From: Sinomicrobium sp.
GTDB taxonomy: Bacteria; Bacteroidota; Bacteroidia; Flavobacteriales; Flavobacteriaceae
DNA: 64,000 nt
Reading direction: 5' to 3'
Assembly: GCA_029266035.1 (NCBI GenBank)
Contig: JAJUFH010000004.1
Coordinates: 86,466-150,465, forward strand
Numbering within the stretch: position 1 is the first letter of the stretch; every line of letters starts with the position of its first letter. The notes below the pieces were generated by a model. The model was not told the origin of the DNA and did not search any database. It saw nothing but the letters and a program-made list of their open reading frames with translations. Shown piece after piece: positions 33,966-42,910 of this stretch. A program made the translations under genes and the position numbers.

Positions 33966-33973
33966 CAAAGATA
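33966..33973 (-). promoter_or_regulatory. -7 promoter box TATCTTTG of rmuC
   Basis: Exact match to TAnnTTTG, about 20 bp before the ATG at 33946. Confidence 0.5.
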
Positions 33974-34021
33974 GAATTTTTTGAGATATGACCTCTTTCT
34001 TCTCGACTGAGATAATCCATG

Positions 34022-34825
34022 TTACTCCACGATGCGAAACGATGCGGTTTTCGGATCGAACGCGATAAGGTCTTCGGGGAAAAGACGGTTGAAGGTTCCG
34101 TTTTGAATTAAGGATTTAGGGCCGCCAAAATCACTTCCATCGCGATGCATGAGGAGTATTTTGTCGCAGAGCTGTATGCAGTGTTCTATTTCGTGAGACG
34201 AAAAGACTATGCTCTTTCCGGTTTTGTGGGCAAGTGTGCGGAGCAGTTTGAGAATATGAGTTTTATGGTATACGTCGAGATGGGTGGTGGGCTCGTCTAG
34301 AATAATAAGAGCTGTATCTTGGGCTATGGCTCTCGCAATCATTACTTTTTGTAATTGTCCATCACTCAGAATATGGCATTTTTCAGCTCCGAGTTTTTCA
34401 ATGCCAAGCAGTTTTTTCGCTTCGTCGACCTTGTCTTGATCTTTGGGGTTAATTGTTCCTGTCCAATTGGTATAGGGATGTCTTCCGAGCGCTACGACCT
34501 CGTTTACGGTGAGATTTCCCGATGGATGATGTCCGGTAAGTACCAGAGCAATTTCGCGTGCTAGTGCTGTAGCGCTATAGGTTTTGAGTGGTTTTTGATG
34601 GAGATATAGCTCACCCGAAATTCCGGGAAGTATTCGAGCTAGGGTACGCAGCAGTGTTGTTTTGCCCATTCCGTTAGCTCCAACAATGGCAATGAGTTCT
34701 CCCTTCCGAGCGGTAAAGGAGATGTCGGAGGCTATAACAGTAGTTTTTTTGCGACTTTTATAGCCTATGCTGAGCTGTTCTGCCTGCAATACTGTTGCTT
34801 GTTCCGTTGGTGCTTTGTCGGGCAT
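34022..34825 (-). CDS. ABC transporter ATPase of a FecE/BtuD-type importer
   Basis: The protein has Walker A GANGMGKTT, the Q-loop LVLTGH, signature LSDGQLQKVMIARAIAQD (Asp in place of the usual second Gly), Walker B ALIILDEPTTHLD and the switch His in FSSHEIEHC. It powers uptake of a chelate such as ferric siderophore, haem or cobalamin. The start at 34825 (MPDKAPTEQATVL) is preferred because a start at 34879 overlaps the permease gene by 37 bp, although that overlap is not impossible. It is the third gene after binding protein and permease. Confidence 0.88.
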   Translation of the reverse strand: MPDKAPTEQATVLQAEQLSIGYKSRKKTTVIASDISFTARKGELIAIVGANGMGKTTLLRTLARILPGISGELYLHQKPLKTYSATALAREIALVLTGHHPSGNLTVNEVVALGRHPYTNWTGTINPKDQDKVDEAKKLLGIEKLGAEKCHILSDGQLQKVMIARAIAQDTALIILDEPTTHLDVYHKTHILKLLRTLAHKTGKSIVFSSHEIEHCIQLCDKILLMHRDGSDFGGPKSLIQNGTFNRLFPEDLIAFDPKTASFRIVE

Positions 34826-34842
34826 GAGGAATTTTTGAAGGG

Positions 34843-35865
34843 TTAAAAAATCATTCTTTGTTTTCTCACCAATAGCCATACTACTACTGGCGCTCCTACC
34901 AGAGCAGTTATAGCGTTGATAGGAAGGGTGTCTTCACTCAGTGGCCATTGTGCAATGCTGTCGCAGATAAGCATCAATACGGCACCATAGAGAATTACTG
35001 CCGGGAGCAGTACTCTGTGGTTGGTGGTGTTGAATACTTGTCTTGTGAGGTGGGGTACAGCCAGACCTATAAAACTTATGGGGCCGGCAAAGGCGGTTAT
35101 TGCCCCGGCCAGCAAACTGGTAGCGAGAATCAGTGCTATTCTGTTTCTTCGCACATTTACCCCCAGACTGGAGGCGTAGGTTTCTCCAAGTAGCAGGGCA
35201 TTGAGGTTTTTTATCGAAAAGACACTTATCAGTACACCTACAACAATAAGAGAGAAGAGTATGGTAAGCTCGTTCCACCTCAGATTTCCGAGGCTGCCGA
35301 ATGACCAAAAGATGTACTGTTGTAGTTTTTCGGCGCTGCTGAAATAGGAGAGTACGCTTACCACTGCAGAAGTAATGCTCCCAAACATCAGGCCTATGAT
35401 GAGTATGGCCATGCTGTCTTTTACTTTATATGCTACAGCCATTACGGCAAGCAGGACTAGAAAACTTCCGGCTGTGGCGGCTATGGCCAGTGAAAAACTG
35501 CTGGTAAACAGCGAAATGCCGAGTGCAGAGGCTCCCATGATGAGCAGGGCTACGCCAAGGCTTGCCCCCGAACTGATACCCAATACAAACGGTCCGGCTA
35601 GTGGATTTCTGAACAGCGTTTGCATCAGTAAACCACTTACCGCTAGTCCGCATCCAGAGAGTACGGCAGTCAAAGCCTTTGGAAGTCGGTAATGGACAAC
35701 GATATAATCCCAGGAAGAACTCCCTGAAGTACCTCCAGACAATATGGAACATACATCGCTAAACGGAATATGTATGGATCCCAGACTGATATTCATCAAA
35801 AAGCACAAAGCGAGAAGCAGTGCAAAGATGGAAAAGCGGAGGTAATATGATCTTGTTGTTTTCAA
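34843..35865 (-). CDS. FecCD-type ABC transporter permease
   Basis: The 340-residue permease has about ten membrane helices and the FecCD/BtuC landmarks: YIVVHYRLPKALTAVLSGCG near residue 50, LLMQTLFRNPLAGPFVLGIS, and AFAGPISFIGLAVPHLTRQV near residue 260, where the ATPase-coupling helices lie. It forms the membrane channel of the importer. It follows the binding-protein gene by 9 bp. The substrate class is metal chelate or cobalamin; nothing nearby decides between them, and no cobalamin riboswitch is seen. Confidence 0.92.
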   Translation of the reverse strand: MKTTRSYYLRFSIFALLLALCFLMNISLGSIHIPFSDVCSILSGGTSGSSSWDYIVVHYRLPKALTAVLSGCGLAVSGLLMQTLFRNPLAGPFVLGISSGASLGVALLIMGASALGISLFTSSFSLAIAATAGSFLVLLAVMAVAYKVKDSMAILIIGLMFGSITSAVVSVLSYFSSAEKLQQYIFWSFGSLGNLRWNELTILFSLIVVGVLISVFSIKNLNALLLGETYASSLGVNVRRNRIALILATSLLAGAITAFAGPISFIGLAVPHLTRQVFNTTNHRVLLPAVILYGAVLMLICDSIAQWPLSEDTLPINAITALVGAPVVVWLLVRKQRMIF

Positions 35866-35874
35866 ATGATCTGG

Positions 35875-37017
35875 TTATTGGGTTTTGTCCAGTGGTTTGT
35901 AAAAAAAAGCCTCGTAGTCTGGAAGTATCTCGGGATGAAAGATACTTATTAGGTCTTTCAAAATAATATCAGGACGATTGGGGCCGAGTTCAAAATAAAG
36001 CATTCCCTCTCCGACTCCTCGTGTTTTTGCATAAGTAAAAACGCGTTGTTTACCGAATGCGTTGAATTGGGTGTAGTGCGGATTGGCTTTTTGGAGTTCT
36101 TCGAAGCTGGTAAAGGCAGACGGAGCTATCCAGAAATCGGCATCACTAGCTCTGTCGAGTACACTTTCTAAGCTGAGAAAGAGGCTTCCGGTATTTTCGG
36201 TGTCTTTCCAGAGGTAATTGCCTCCGGCATCTTCTATAAATTGAGCTGCCCAGCTCTTTCCACCCGGGAGTATCCATGAATCTTGAAAAATACTTCCGCT
36301 TAGTACAGTTGGTTTTTTTTTGGCGTTTTTAGCCAATTCTTTGGCAGTGAGATACTCCGTTTCGATATGTTTGAAAATGCGTTCTGCTTCCGCTTCTTTA
36401 CCGAAAAAAGGAGCAAAGAACTTTATCCATTCTGCCTTTCCCAACGGGGTTTTTTCGGTCCAGTCGCCGTTAAAAACCACTGGTATTCCCGACTGCTGCA
36501 CTATGTCGTATGCCTTATTACCGTTGTTAATTGCAAAACCAATTACCACATCCGGATCGAGGTCTATGAGTATTTCGGTGTTTAGTTTTTCGTTACTCCC
36601 TAGATCTCTAATTTGCCCGTCGTCTATTAGCTTTCGAGTTTTTTGAGAAGAGATATAGCGGGTGTCGGGAAATCCGATAAGCCGGGTTTCCGCTCCAAGT
36701 GCTTCGAGTGCAGGGATATGAGTGGTGGAAGTTACCACCAAATTGTCGACAGGTACTTGTATATTAGCATCACTACTCATCCCTTCGGGAATATCTTCTT
36801 CCTTCTCGTAAAGGATATAGGTGTACGTTTTATTGGATTCAGGCCAGGGAGAATTGACCTCAATTTGTGTGTATCTGTCAAATTTTTTAATACTGTATCC
36901 TTGGGCATAAGTGATATCAACCTCCCGTCCTTCACTTTTATTATGCGTCGTTTTCTCTCTTTTACATGAAAAGAGCAGGAACAGTGTAATGAATGTGCAT
37001 AGATAAAACTTCATCAT
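35875..37017 (-). CDS. substrate-binding lipoprotein of the chelate ABC importer
   Basis: Started at MMKFYLCTFITLFLLFSCKR, the protein has a lipobox LFSC, then a class III periplasmic-binding fold with VVTSTTHIPALEALGAETRL and LIDLDPDVVIGFAINNGNK. The conserved FFGKEAEAERIF helix comes near residue 200 and DADFWIAPSAF lies in the C-terminal lobe. It delivers a siderophore-, haem- or cobalamin-like ligand to the FecCD permease. A longer reading from 37044 is ruled out because the -7 box at 37023-37030 lies inside it. Transcription would then start almost at the ATG. Confidence 0.9.
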   Translation of the reverse strand: MMKFYLCTFITLFLLFSCKREKTTHNKSEGREVDITYAQGYSIKKFDRYTQIEVNSPWPESNKTYTYILYEKEEDIPEGMSSDANIQVPVDNLVVTSTTHIPALEALGAETRLIGFPDTRYISSQKTRKLIDDGQIRDLGSNEKLNTEILIDLDPDVVIGFAINNGNKAYDIVQQSGIPVVFNGDWTEKTPLGKAEWIKFFAPFFGKEAEAERIFKHIETEYLTAKELAKNAKKKPTVLSGSIFQDSWILPGGKSWAAQFIEDAGGNYLWKDTENTGSLFLSLESVLDRASDADFWIAPSAFTSFEELQKANPHYTQFNAFGKQRVFTYAKTRGVGEGMLYFELGPNRPDIILKDLISIFHPEILPDYEAFFYKPLDKTQ

Positions 37018-37022
37018 GAGTT

Positions 37023-37030
37023 CAAAAGTA
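37023..37030 (-). promoter_or_regulatory. -7 promoter box TACTTTTG of the ABC importer operon
   Basis: Exact match to TAnnTTTG with only 5 nt to the ATG at 37017, implying a leaderless or nearly leaderless mRNA. Confidence 0.5.
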
Positions 37031-37248
37031 AAATAAATAATCAAGAAGCGGTAATGTGATTGGTAGTTTGTAGTGCGCCAGTAGGCAGTTGATCTAAATT
37101 CTCATTACTCACTATTCATTGCTGGTCATCAAAATAGTTCTTTTCAAAGTTAACCCTATGTTAAATCAATTACTAACAGTCCGAATCTTTGTGTATTTTA
37201 GCATTGATATTTCCAATTAATTAAAAATAATCATTAAACCAACAAGAC

Positions 37249-39189
37249 ATGAGGAGAAAAATTACGGGGAGTATCCTGGTGATTATGGCTTTTATGGGCT
37301 TTGGATTGCAAGCCCAGGAGTCCGACGGTAATAACCAGGATCTATTTGGCGAGTTTATGGATAGATCGGGCAACGCCTATCGTTCGGCATCTGGGGTTCC
37401 GGGACCGGAATACTGGCAAAATGGAGCCGATTATACTATAGAAGCAGAGCTGGATGACGTTTCCGATCGGCTCAAGGGAAAAATAACCATAACCTATCAC
37501 AACAACAGTCCAGAACCCCTTAATTTTATCTGGTTGCAAATGGATCAGAATCGTTTTACTGAAGATTCCAGGGGGACGTTAACCACGCCAGTTCAGGGCA
37601 ATCGCTATTCGGGAGATATAGACGGCGGATATAAAATTTCCGATGTTGTGGCTACTGCCGGACGCCGAGGGCAGGCTTCCAGTAAATACATCATCAACGA
37701 TACTAGAATGCAAGTGTTTTTTAACGAAGCCATTCCTGCAAAGGGAGGAACCGCTACGGTATCTATGAGTTTCGAATACAAAATTCCTGAAAAGGGAATG
37801 GATAGAATGGGGCGTTTAGAAACGGAAAAAGGAACCATCTATTCGCTAGCGCAATGGTATCCCAGAGTGGCTGTTTTTGACGATGAGCGAGGATGGAATA
37901 CTGAGCCGTACCTCGGAGCGGGAGAGTTTTATCTCGAGTACGGTGATTTCGATTATAAGATAACGGTGCCTTACGATCATATTGTGGTAGGGGCAGGGGA
38001 GTTGGTAAACCCTAAAGAGGTACTTACCAAAGAGCAGCAAAATAGGATGAACAAGGCTATGCAGAGTGATGAAACTGTATATCTGATCAGCCCTGAAGAG
38101 GCAGGTAACACCGATGTAACCCGTCCGAAGCAGGATGGCAAACTCACCTGGCATTTCAAGATGAAAAATACTAGGGATGTGGCTTTTGCTTCTTCCAAAT
38201 CATTTATTTGGGACGCAGCACGCATAAATCTCCCAAGTGGTAAAAAAGCGATGGCTCAGTCGGTGTATCCCAAGGAAAGTGACGGACAAGAAGCTTGGGG
38301 ACGTTCTACCGAATACACCAAGGCGTCGATAGAATATTATTCAGAAAAATGGCATGAATATCCTTATCCGGTAGCGGTAAATGTAGCCTCTAATGTCGGA
38401 GGGATGGAGTATCCTGGAATAGTGTTCTGCAGCTACAAATCTAAGTCGGGTTCACTTTGGGGGGTAACCGATCACGAATTTGGACATATTTGGTTTCCGA
38501 TGATAGTAGGGAGCAACGAAAGACGCTATGCGTGGATGGACGAAGGTTTTAATACGTTTATCAACCATTACAGTACCCTTGCATTCAACAATGGAGAGTA
38601 CGAATCTAGGTTGGCCAACTCTTCGAGGTTGGTGGGCTGGCTTACCAATAGCGGGAGAGAACCAGTGTCTACTTATCCCGATATAAGCCAGAGTCATAAC
38701 TTGGGTATGGTAGCTTATTACAAACCCGCTTTGGGGCTCATTATACTGAGAGAGTATATATTGGGCGAAGAGCGTTTTGACAATGCCTTTAAGGCTTATA
38801 TAGAAGCTTGGGCTTACAAACACCCACAGCCAAGAGACTTTTTTAATATAGTAGAAAACGTGGCCGGAGAAGATCTGAACTGGTTTTGGAAAGGATGGTT
38901 TTACAGTGATGGAAATATAGATCTCTCTATAGATGAAGCGGGACCTTACAGCGGAAATTTTGTAATGAGTTTTAGCAATAGAGGAGATATTCCGATGCCT
39001 GTGGTATACGAGCTTACTTATGAAGACGGCAGTAAAGAACGCAAGACTTTGCCTGTGGAAATATGGCAAAAAGGTTCGGAGTGGTTACATCTGTTGAATA
39101 CCACTAAGAAAGTGAAAAAAGTGGAAATAGATCCAGATAAGATAATTCCGGATGTGAATACTTCCAACAATGTATGGCCTCGATCATAA
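37249..39189 (+). CDS. secreted M1-family metallopeptidase
   Basis: The 646-residue protein has a signal peptide (cleaved after GLQAQ) and an M1 aminopeptidase domain. The zinc site is HEFGH (His409, His413) with Glu432 in WMDEGF exactly 18 residues on, and an NVGGMEYPGIVF segment about 30 residues before, in place of the classic GAMEN. The N-terminal half is the beta-saddle (DVSDRLKGKITITYHNNSPE). No T9SS sorting domain follows, so it is likely periplasmic or released by another route. It is a single-gene unit; the nearest -7-like sequence is AATCTTTG at 37184. A terminator follows. Confidence 0.92.
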   Translation: MRRKITGSILVIMAFMGFGLQAQESDGNNQDLFGEFMDRSGNAYRSASGVPGPEYWQNGADYTIEAELDDVSDRLKGKITITYHNNSPEPLNFIWLQMDQNRFTEDSRGTLTTPVQGNRYSGDIDGGYKISDVVATAGRRGQASSKYIINDTRMQVFFNEAIPAKGGTATVSMSFEYKIPEKGMDRMGRLETEKGTIYSLAQWYPRVAVFDDERGWNTEPYLGAGEFYLEYGDFDYKITVPYDHIVVGAGELVNPKEVLTKEQQNRMNKAMQSDETVYLISPEEAGNTDVTRPKQDGKLTWHFKMKNTRDVAFASSKSFIWDAARINLPSGKKAMAQSVYPKESDGQEAWGRSTEYTKASIEYYSEKWHEYPYPVAVNVASNVGGMEYPGIVFCSYKSKSGSLWGVTDHEFGHIWFPMIVGSNERRYAWMDEGFNTFINHYSTLAFNNGEYESRLANSSRLVGWLTNSGREPVSTYPDISQSHNLGMVAYYKPALGLIILREYILGEERFDNAFKAYIEAWAYKHPQPRDFFNIVENVAGEDLNWFWKGWFYSDGNIDLSIDEAGPYSGNFVMSFSNRGDIPMPVVYELTYEDGSKERKTLPVEIWQKGSEWLHLLNTTKKVKKVEIDPDKIIPDVNTSNNVWPRS

Positions 39190-39224
39190 GCCGAAGGCAT
39201 TGAAGGTTTAACTAAATGAGAAAG

Positions 39225-39253
39225 CCACTTCAGATTTCTGAGGTGGTTTTTTT
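39225..39253 (+). terminator. terminator after the M1 peptidase gene
   Basis: CCACTTCAG pairs with CTGAGGTGG, loop ATTT, followed by seven T residues. Confidence 0.8.
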
Positions 39254-39260
39254 GTTCGTA

Positions 39261-39794
39261 TTATTCGAAAAAACTGAAGATACAATTGCCGTATTTTTTC
39301 TCAAAGGCAAAGCGAGGTAGCTGATCCATACGAGTGTGTTTGGAGTGTTCGATTATGAGAAACCCATCTTCTTCCAGCAACTCATTTTCAAAGACCATTT
39401 GAGGTATTTTGGCAAATTCTTCTTCGGGAAAGTCGTACGGAGGATCTGCAAAGACAATATCACTGGTTGTTTTTACCTTTTGAAGGAATCGAAAGACATC
39501 GCTTTTTATCACTTTGATAGGAAAGTTGAGGGCCTCGGCCGTTTTATGGATAAATTGTACACAGCCCGGATACGCGTCTACTGCAGTTATTTGTTTTACA
39601 CCTCTACTGGCAAATTCGTAACTGATGTTTCCCGTACCTGAAAAGAGGTCGGTAACGGTGATTTCCTGGAGGTAAAAGTGATTTTCCAAAATATTGAACA
39701 ATCCTTCCTTGGCAAAATCGGTTGTGGGACGTACGGGAAGTTTTTTGGGTGCCAGCAGTCTTTTTCCCTTGTATTTTCCGGAGATAATACGCAT
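39261..39794 (-). CDS. rsmD: 16S rRNA (guanine966-N2)-methyltransferase RsmD
   Basis: The 177-residue methyltransferase starts MRIISGKYKGKRLLAPKKLP and has the RPTTDFAKEGLFNIL block typical of RsmD. The SAM-binding DLFSGTGNISYEFASRGV follows, and the catalytic (D)PPY motif is FADPPYDFP. It methylates N2 of G966 in 16S rRNA during 30S assembly. It starts 1 bp after the DUF3822 gene and is the last gene of a three-gene unit that begins at 41251. Confidence 0.93.
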   Translation of the reverse strand: MRIISGKYKGKRLLAPKKLPVRPTTDFAKEGLFNILENHFYLQEITVTDLFSGTGNISYEFASRGVKQITAVDAYPGCVQFIHKTAEALNFPIKVIKSDVFRFLQKVKTTSDIVFADPPYDFPEEEFAKIPQMVFENELLEEDGFLIIEHSKHTRMDQLPRFAFEKKYGNCIFSFFE

Positions 39795-39795
39795 G

Positions 39796-40626
39796 TTAAA
39801 AGGAGTTTAGAAGAATGGGTGATTCGTGAGGTGGTATAGTAGATACCCCTTTGTCCAGCTTGTACAGACAGTGGTGTTGTCCAAATGAAATATTTCTTAT
39901 ATATGTATGCACCATATTGCAATAGGCATCGTTTTGAGTGATTTGGCCCAGTAGAAGTAAGGGAACGGTTTCGGGGTTCAGACCTAATTGCTCTGCTGTG
40001 AAGAGGATGTAGTATATAAAATCAACTTCGTTGTTGTATTCAAACGAATTGTATAGCTGGAGTTTGCCGTCTTTCAGTACTACTATTTCAAAATGAGTGT
40101 CTTGTTTGTGTACATACACAGTTGGCTCTTGGTGTATTGGGCTGTGACGTATTAAGGTTTCTACAAGAATACTCGAATAGTGGCGGTACTCAAATTCGCC
40201 GAAACGATCGAAGATAAAGTTGTTGATGTTGACCAGTGGGACGTATACGTTGACGAGTTCGGCAACATCCAGATTGTCGTAAGTCACAAAGTCAGTTTCG
40301 AAGATTCGGGTGTTGAATTTCAGGTATTCCGACAATTTCTTTTCCTGAAACAGGGATTGGGGCACCCATGCAGAGAGGTTGTTCTGATGGATTAGATGTA
40401 CCTTGTTAAAAGCCTGTTGCAATATGTCTTTTTCAGCAAATAGGGCTTCCGTTTTTTCGAGTAATAGTTTAGGCGTGACCTTTTCGTCAAAAGGGTGGTT
40501 TTCGTATACATAAACCGTTTTGCTCAAACCGTCTAGCACACAAAAAGAAAGTCCACTCAGGCTTACCTGAATGGACAATTCGTTATAATTGGTTGTATAT
40601 GTCTTAGTTTTCTCGATTGGAGTCAT
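39796..40626 (-). CDS. DUF3822 family protein
   Basis: The 276-residue protein belongs to DUF3822, a Bacteroidetes family with an actin-like/ASKHA-type layout. The two halves each begin with a short beta pair, for example LSIQVSLSGLSFCVLDGL and TVYVYVHK-like TVYVHKQDTHFEIVVLKDGK in the second half. It ends DKGVSTIPPHESPILLNSF. No catalytic motif is recognised. Its start lies 23 bp inside the preceding gene and its stop is 1 bp from rsmD, so translation is likely coupled. Function unknown. Confidence 0.85.
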   Translation of the reverse strand: MTPIEKTKTYTTNYNELSIQVSLSGLSFCVLDGLSKTVYVYENHPFDEKVTPKLLLEKTEALFAEKDILQQAFNKVHLIHQNNLSAWVPQSLFQEKKLSEYLKFNTRIFETDFVTYDNLDVAELVNVYVPLVNINNFIFDRFGEFEYRHYSSILVETLIRHSPIHQEPTVYVHKQDTHFEIVVLKDGKLQLYNSFEYNNEVDFIYYILFTAEQLGLNPETVPLLLLGQITQNDAYCNMVHTYIRNISFGQHHCLYKLDKGVSTIPPHESPILLNSF

Positions 40627-41251
40627 AGATCATCGGCCAGTTTCCTGTCGTTTTTACTTCGTTCATTGATCCGACGATAATTTCCGGACCATTTACGTCG
40701 TCAACCGATATTATTTGTTTTTCTCGAGCTACGAGATCTTGAGGCTGATCTTTGAGGATAGCGTCTTTACTCACTTTAGCCTCGAATACAGCCGCTGTAA
40801 AACCACTTCTGTTGATAGTTCCGGCTTGCATACTGAATTCTACCCCATCGGTATAGGGCACCTTCATCATGTTTTTATAACTGTCAGAATCTTTAAAAAG
40901 AGAATCTTTAACACCGATAAAGCCCAAAGTGTCTATAATTTTTTTCTCTCTTGGCATGTCGATCTGATATACAGGATCGAATTCTACCCAACTGGTATCT
41001 CTCTGTTGAGTGATAGCAAATTCAGCAGTGTCTACAAACTGAATCAGACTGTTAAAGTCGTTTGCAAATCTTCCGGTTACTGCTCGGTATGCTTCCTGAG
41101 CATCCCTGATATCTTTCATGCGGTCGATTACTTTGGCATAGCGTTCCTTTTTTATCTTTTCAAACTGAATAGGGTCATTTACCGAACGGTAAATTTTGTA
41201 CGCAAAGAAAATACTGAGTAGCCATAAAACAATCTGTATCCCTGTCTTCAT
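40604..41251 (-). CDS. pseudopilin-like membrane-anchored protein
   Basis: The 215-residue protein has an N-terminal hydrophobic helix (TGIQIVLWLLSIFFAYKIY) followed by a long amphipathic helix. Then comes RMKDIRDAQEAYRAVTGRFA, which recalls the helix-loop segment of type II pseudopilins after their membrane helix. There is no prepilin peptidase site, so similarity to pseudopilins may only be structural. The C-terminus ends with a beta-rich part and overlaps the DUF3822 gene by 23 bp. Conserved in flavobacteria as far as I know; function unknown. A -7 box lies at 41290-41297. Confidence 0.8.
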   Translation of the reverse strand: MKTGIQIVLWLLSIFFAYKIYRSVNDPIQFEKIKKERYAKVIDRMKDIRDAQEAYRAVTGRFANDFNSLIQFVDTAEFAITQQRDTSWVEFDPVYQIDMPREKKIIDTLGFIGVKDSLFKDSDSYKNMMKVPYTDGVEFSMQAGTINRSGFTAAVFEAKVSKDAILKDQPQDLVAREKQIISVDDVNGPEIIVGSMNEVKTTGNWPMIYDSNREN

Positions 41252-41289
41252 CTTGTTTTTTCGATTTTAAAAATTAAAGAGGTTTTACG

Positions 41290-41297
41290 CAAAACTA
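41290..41297 (-). promoter_or_regulatory. -7 promoter box TAGTTTTG of the rsmD operon
   Basis: Exact match to TAnnTTTG, 38 bp before the ATG at 41251. Confidence 0.5.
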
Positions 41298-41416
41298 CAA
41301 TTTTTTTTTATTCAGAAAAGTTTTTCTTTCTAAAAAAGGAGATAGGTAGTGAGAAAGTGGGAATAGAGAAGTAAATTCCCGACAATAAGAGGATGTCGTG
41401 TCTTAAAATCTATTTG

Positions 41417-41424
41417 TACTTTTG
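41417..41424 (+). promoter_or_regulatory. -7 promoter box TACTTTTG of the RecD-like helicase gene
   Basis: Exact match to TAnnTTTG. A possible TTG start at 41422 lies inside the box, so the ATG at 41440 is taken as the true start with a leader of roughly 11 nt. Confidence 0.5.
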
Positions 41425-41439
41425 GCAAAAGAAGTTTTT

Positions 41440-42867
41440 ATGAATGTGTCTTCCTTTTACCGAGATCTGATTGGCAAGTTTCCACACACTCCTACCTTAA
41501 AACAAGAAGCGGCATTACAGCAATTGGCTAATTATGTGTTTTCTACCGAAGAGAATCGGGTTTTTGTACTCAAAGGATTTGCAGGTACTGGAAAAACCAC
41601 CATTATAGGTACTTTAGTGAAGCAGATGAAGGGGAGTTACAAGAAAACAGTTTTGTTGGCTCCAACGGGCCGAGCGGCAAAGGTAATTACCTCTTATGCC
41701 AATACCAGAGCTTTTACCATTCACAAGAAAATTTATTTTCCAAAGAAAGAGAAGGGAGGTAGTATGAAATTTGTGTTGCAGTCTAACAAGCATCGCGACA
41801 CCCTTTTTATAGTGGATGAGGCTTCGATGATACCCGATTTGCCGGGAGACTCCAAGCTCTTTGAAAACGGATCATTACTCGACGATTTGATGTACTATGT
41901 ATATTCCGGACAGAATTGCAAACTCATGCTCATAGGAGATACTGCCCAGCTACCTCCGGTAAACCTCGATATAAGTCCGGCTCTGGACGAAAATACCCTC
42001 TCCTTGCACTACAATAAAGAGGTGGGGCTAATAGAATTGGACGAAGTAGTGCGACAGCAGCTCAATTCGGGTATTCTCTACAATGCAACCGGTATTCGGG
42101 AGTGCCTTGGAGAGGAGGCCGTTTTCGATTTTAAGTTTGAGTTGAATAGGTTTGACGATATAGTCAGGCTTACCGACGGTTATGACATTCAGAGTGCGAT
42201 AGACGAGGCATACGGCAATATGGGACCAGAGGAAACCGCAATCATAGTGCGTTCAAACAAGCGCGCCAATCTGTACAACCAGCAAATAAGAAGCCGGATA
42301 CTATTTCACGACAACGAGCTCACGACGGGCGATTTGCTCATGGTGGTAAAAAATAATTACTATTGGGTAAAAGCCAACAGCGAGGCAGGGTTTATCGCGA
42401 ACGGAGATATCGTTGAGGTATTGGAAATCTTTGCGATAAAAGAGCTCTACGGATTTAAATTTGCCGAAGTAAAGGTCCGAATGATCGATTATCCCGATAT
42501 GTCCCCTTTCGAAACGGTGTTGTTACTCGATACCATTCAGGCCGAAACACCTTCGCTGTCGTATGAAGATTCCAACAGACTCTATCAGGAAGTGATGAAA
42601 GACTATGAGGAAGAGCGTTCGGGCTATAAAAAGTTTCTCAAGGTAAAAAACAACAAGTATTTCAACGCCCTTCAGGTCAAATTCTCATATGCGATAACCT
42701 GTCACAAAAGCCAGGGAGGGCAATGGGATACAGTATTTGTAGAACAACCCTATCTTCCCGACGGCATCGATAGAGATTATCTGAGATGGTTGTATACTGC
42801 AGTGACTAGGGCTAGACACAAACTCTACCTCATCGGTTTTAAAGACGATTTTTTTGTAGAGGAGTGA
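41440..42867 (+). CDS. RecD/UvrD-like ATP-dependent helicase
   Basis: The 475-residue protein from MNVSSFYRDLIG is a superfamily 1 helicase of the compact RecD2-like type. Walker A is VLKGFAGTGKTTIIGTL, motif Ia LLAPTGRAAKVI, Walker B LFIVDEASMI, motif III MLIGDTAQLPPV, motif V TCHKSQGGQWDTVFVE, and motif VI LYTAVTRARHKLYLIG. It should unwind DNA 5' to 3' in repair or replication restart. It stands alone, without RecB/RecC. The DUF4126 gene follows after 43 bp and may be cotranscribed. Confidence 0.9.
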   Translation: MNVSSFYRDLIGKFPHTPTLKQEAALQQLANYVFSTEENRVFVLKGFAGTGKTTIIGTLVKQMKGSYKKTVLLAPTGRAAKVITSYANTRAFTIHKKIYFPKKEKGGSMKFVLQSNKHRDTLFIVDEASMIPDLPGDSKLFENGSLLDDLMYYVYSGQNCKLMLIGDTAQLPPVNLDISPALDENTLSLHYNKEVGLIELDEVVRQQLNSGILYNATGIRECLGEEAVFDFKFELNRFDDIVRLTDGYDIQSAIDEAYGNMGPEETAIIVRSNKRANLYNQQIRSRILFHDNELTTGDLLMVVKNNYYWVKANSEAGFIANGDIVEVLEIFAIKELYGFKFAEVKVRMIDYPDMSPFETVLLLDTIQAETPSLSYEDSNRLYQEVMKDYEEERSGYKKFLKVKNNKYFNALQVKFSYAITCHKSQGGQWDTVFVEQPYLPDGIDRDYLRWLYTAVTRARHKLYLIGFKDDFFVEE

Positions 42868-42910
42868 TAGTGTTTGTTTATATTTGATTTAAGACTAAAA
42901 AAGAAGATGT

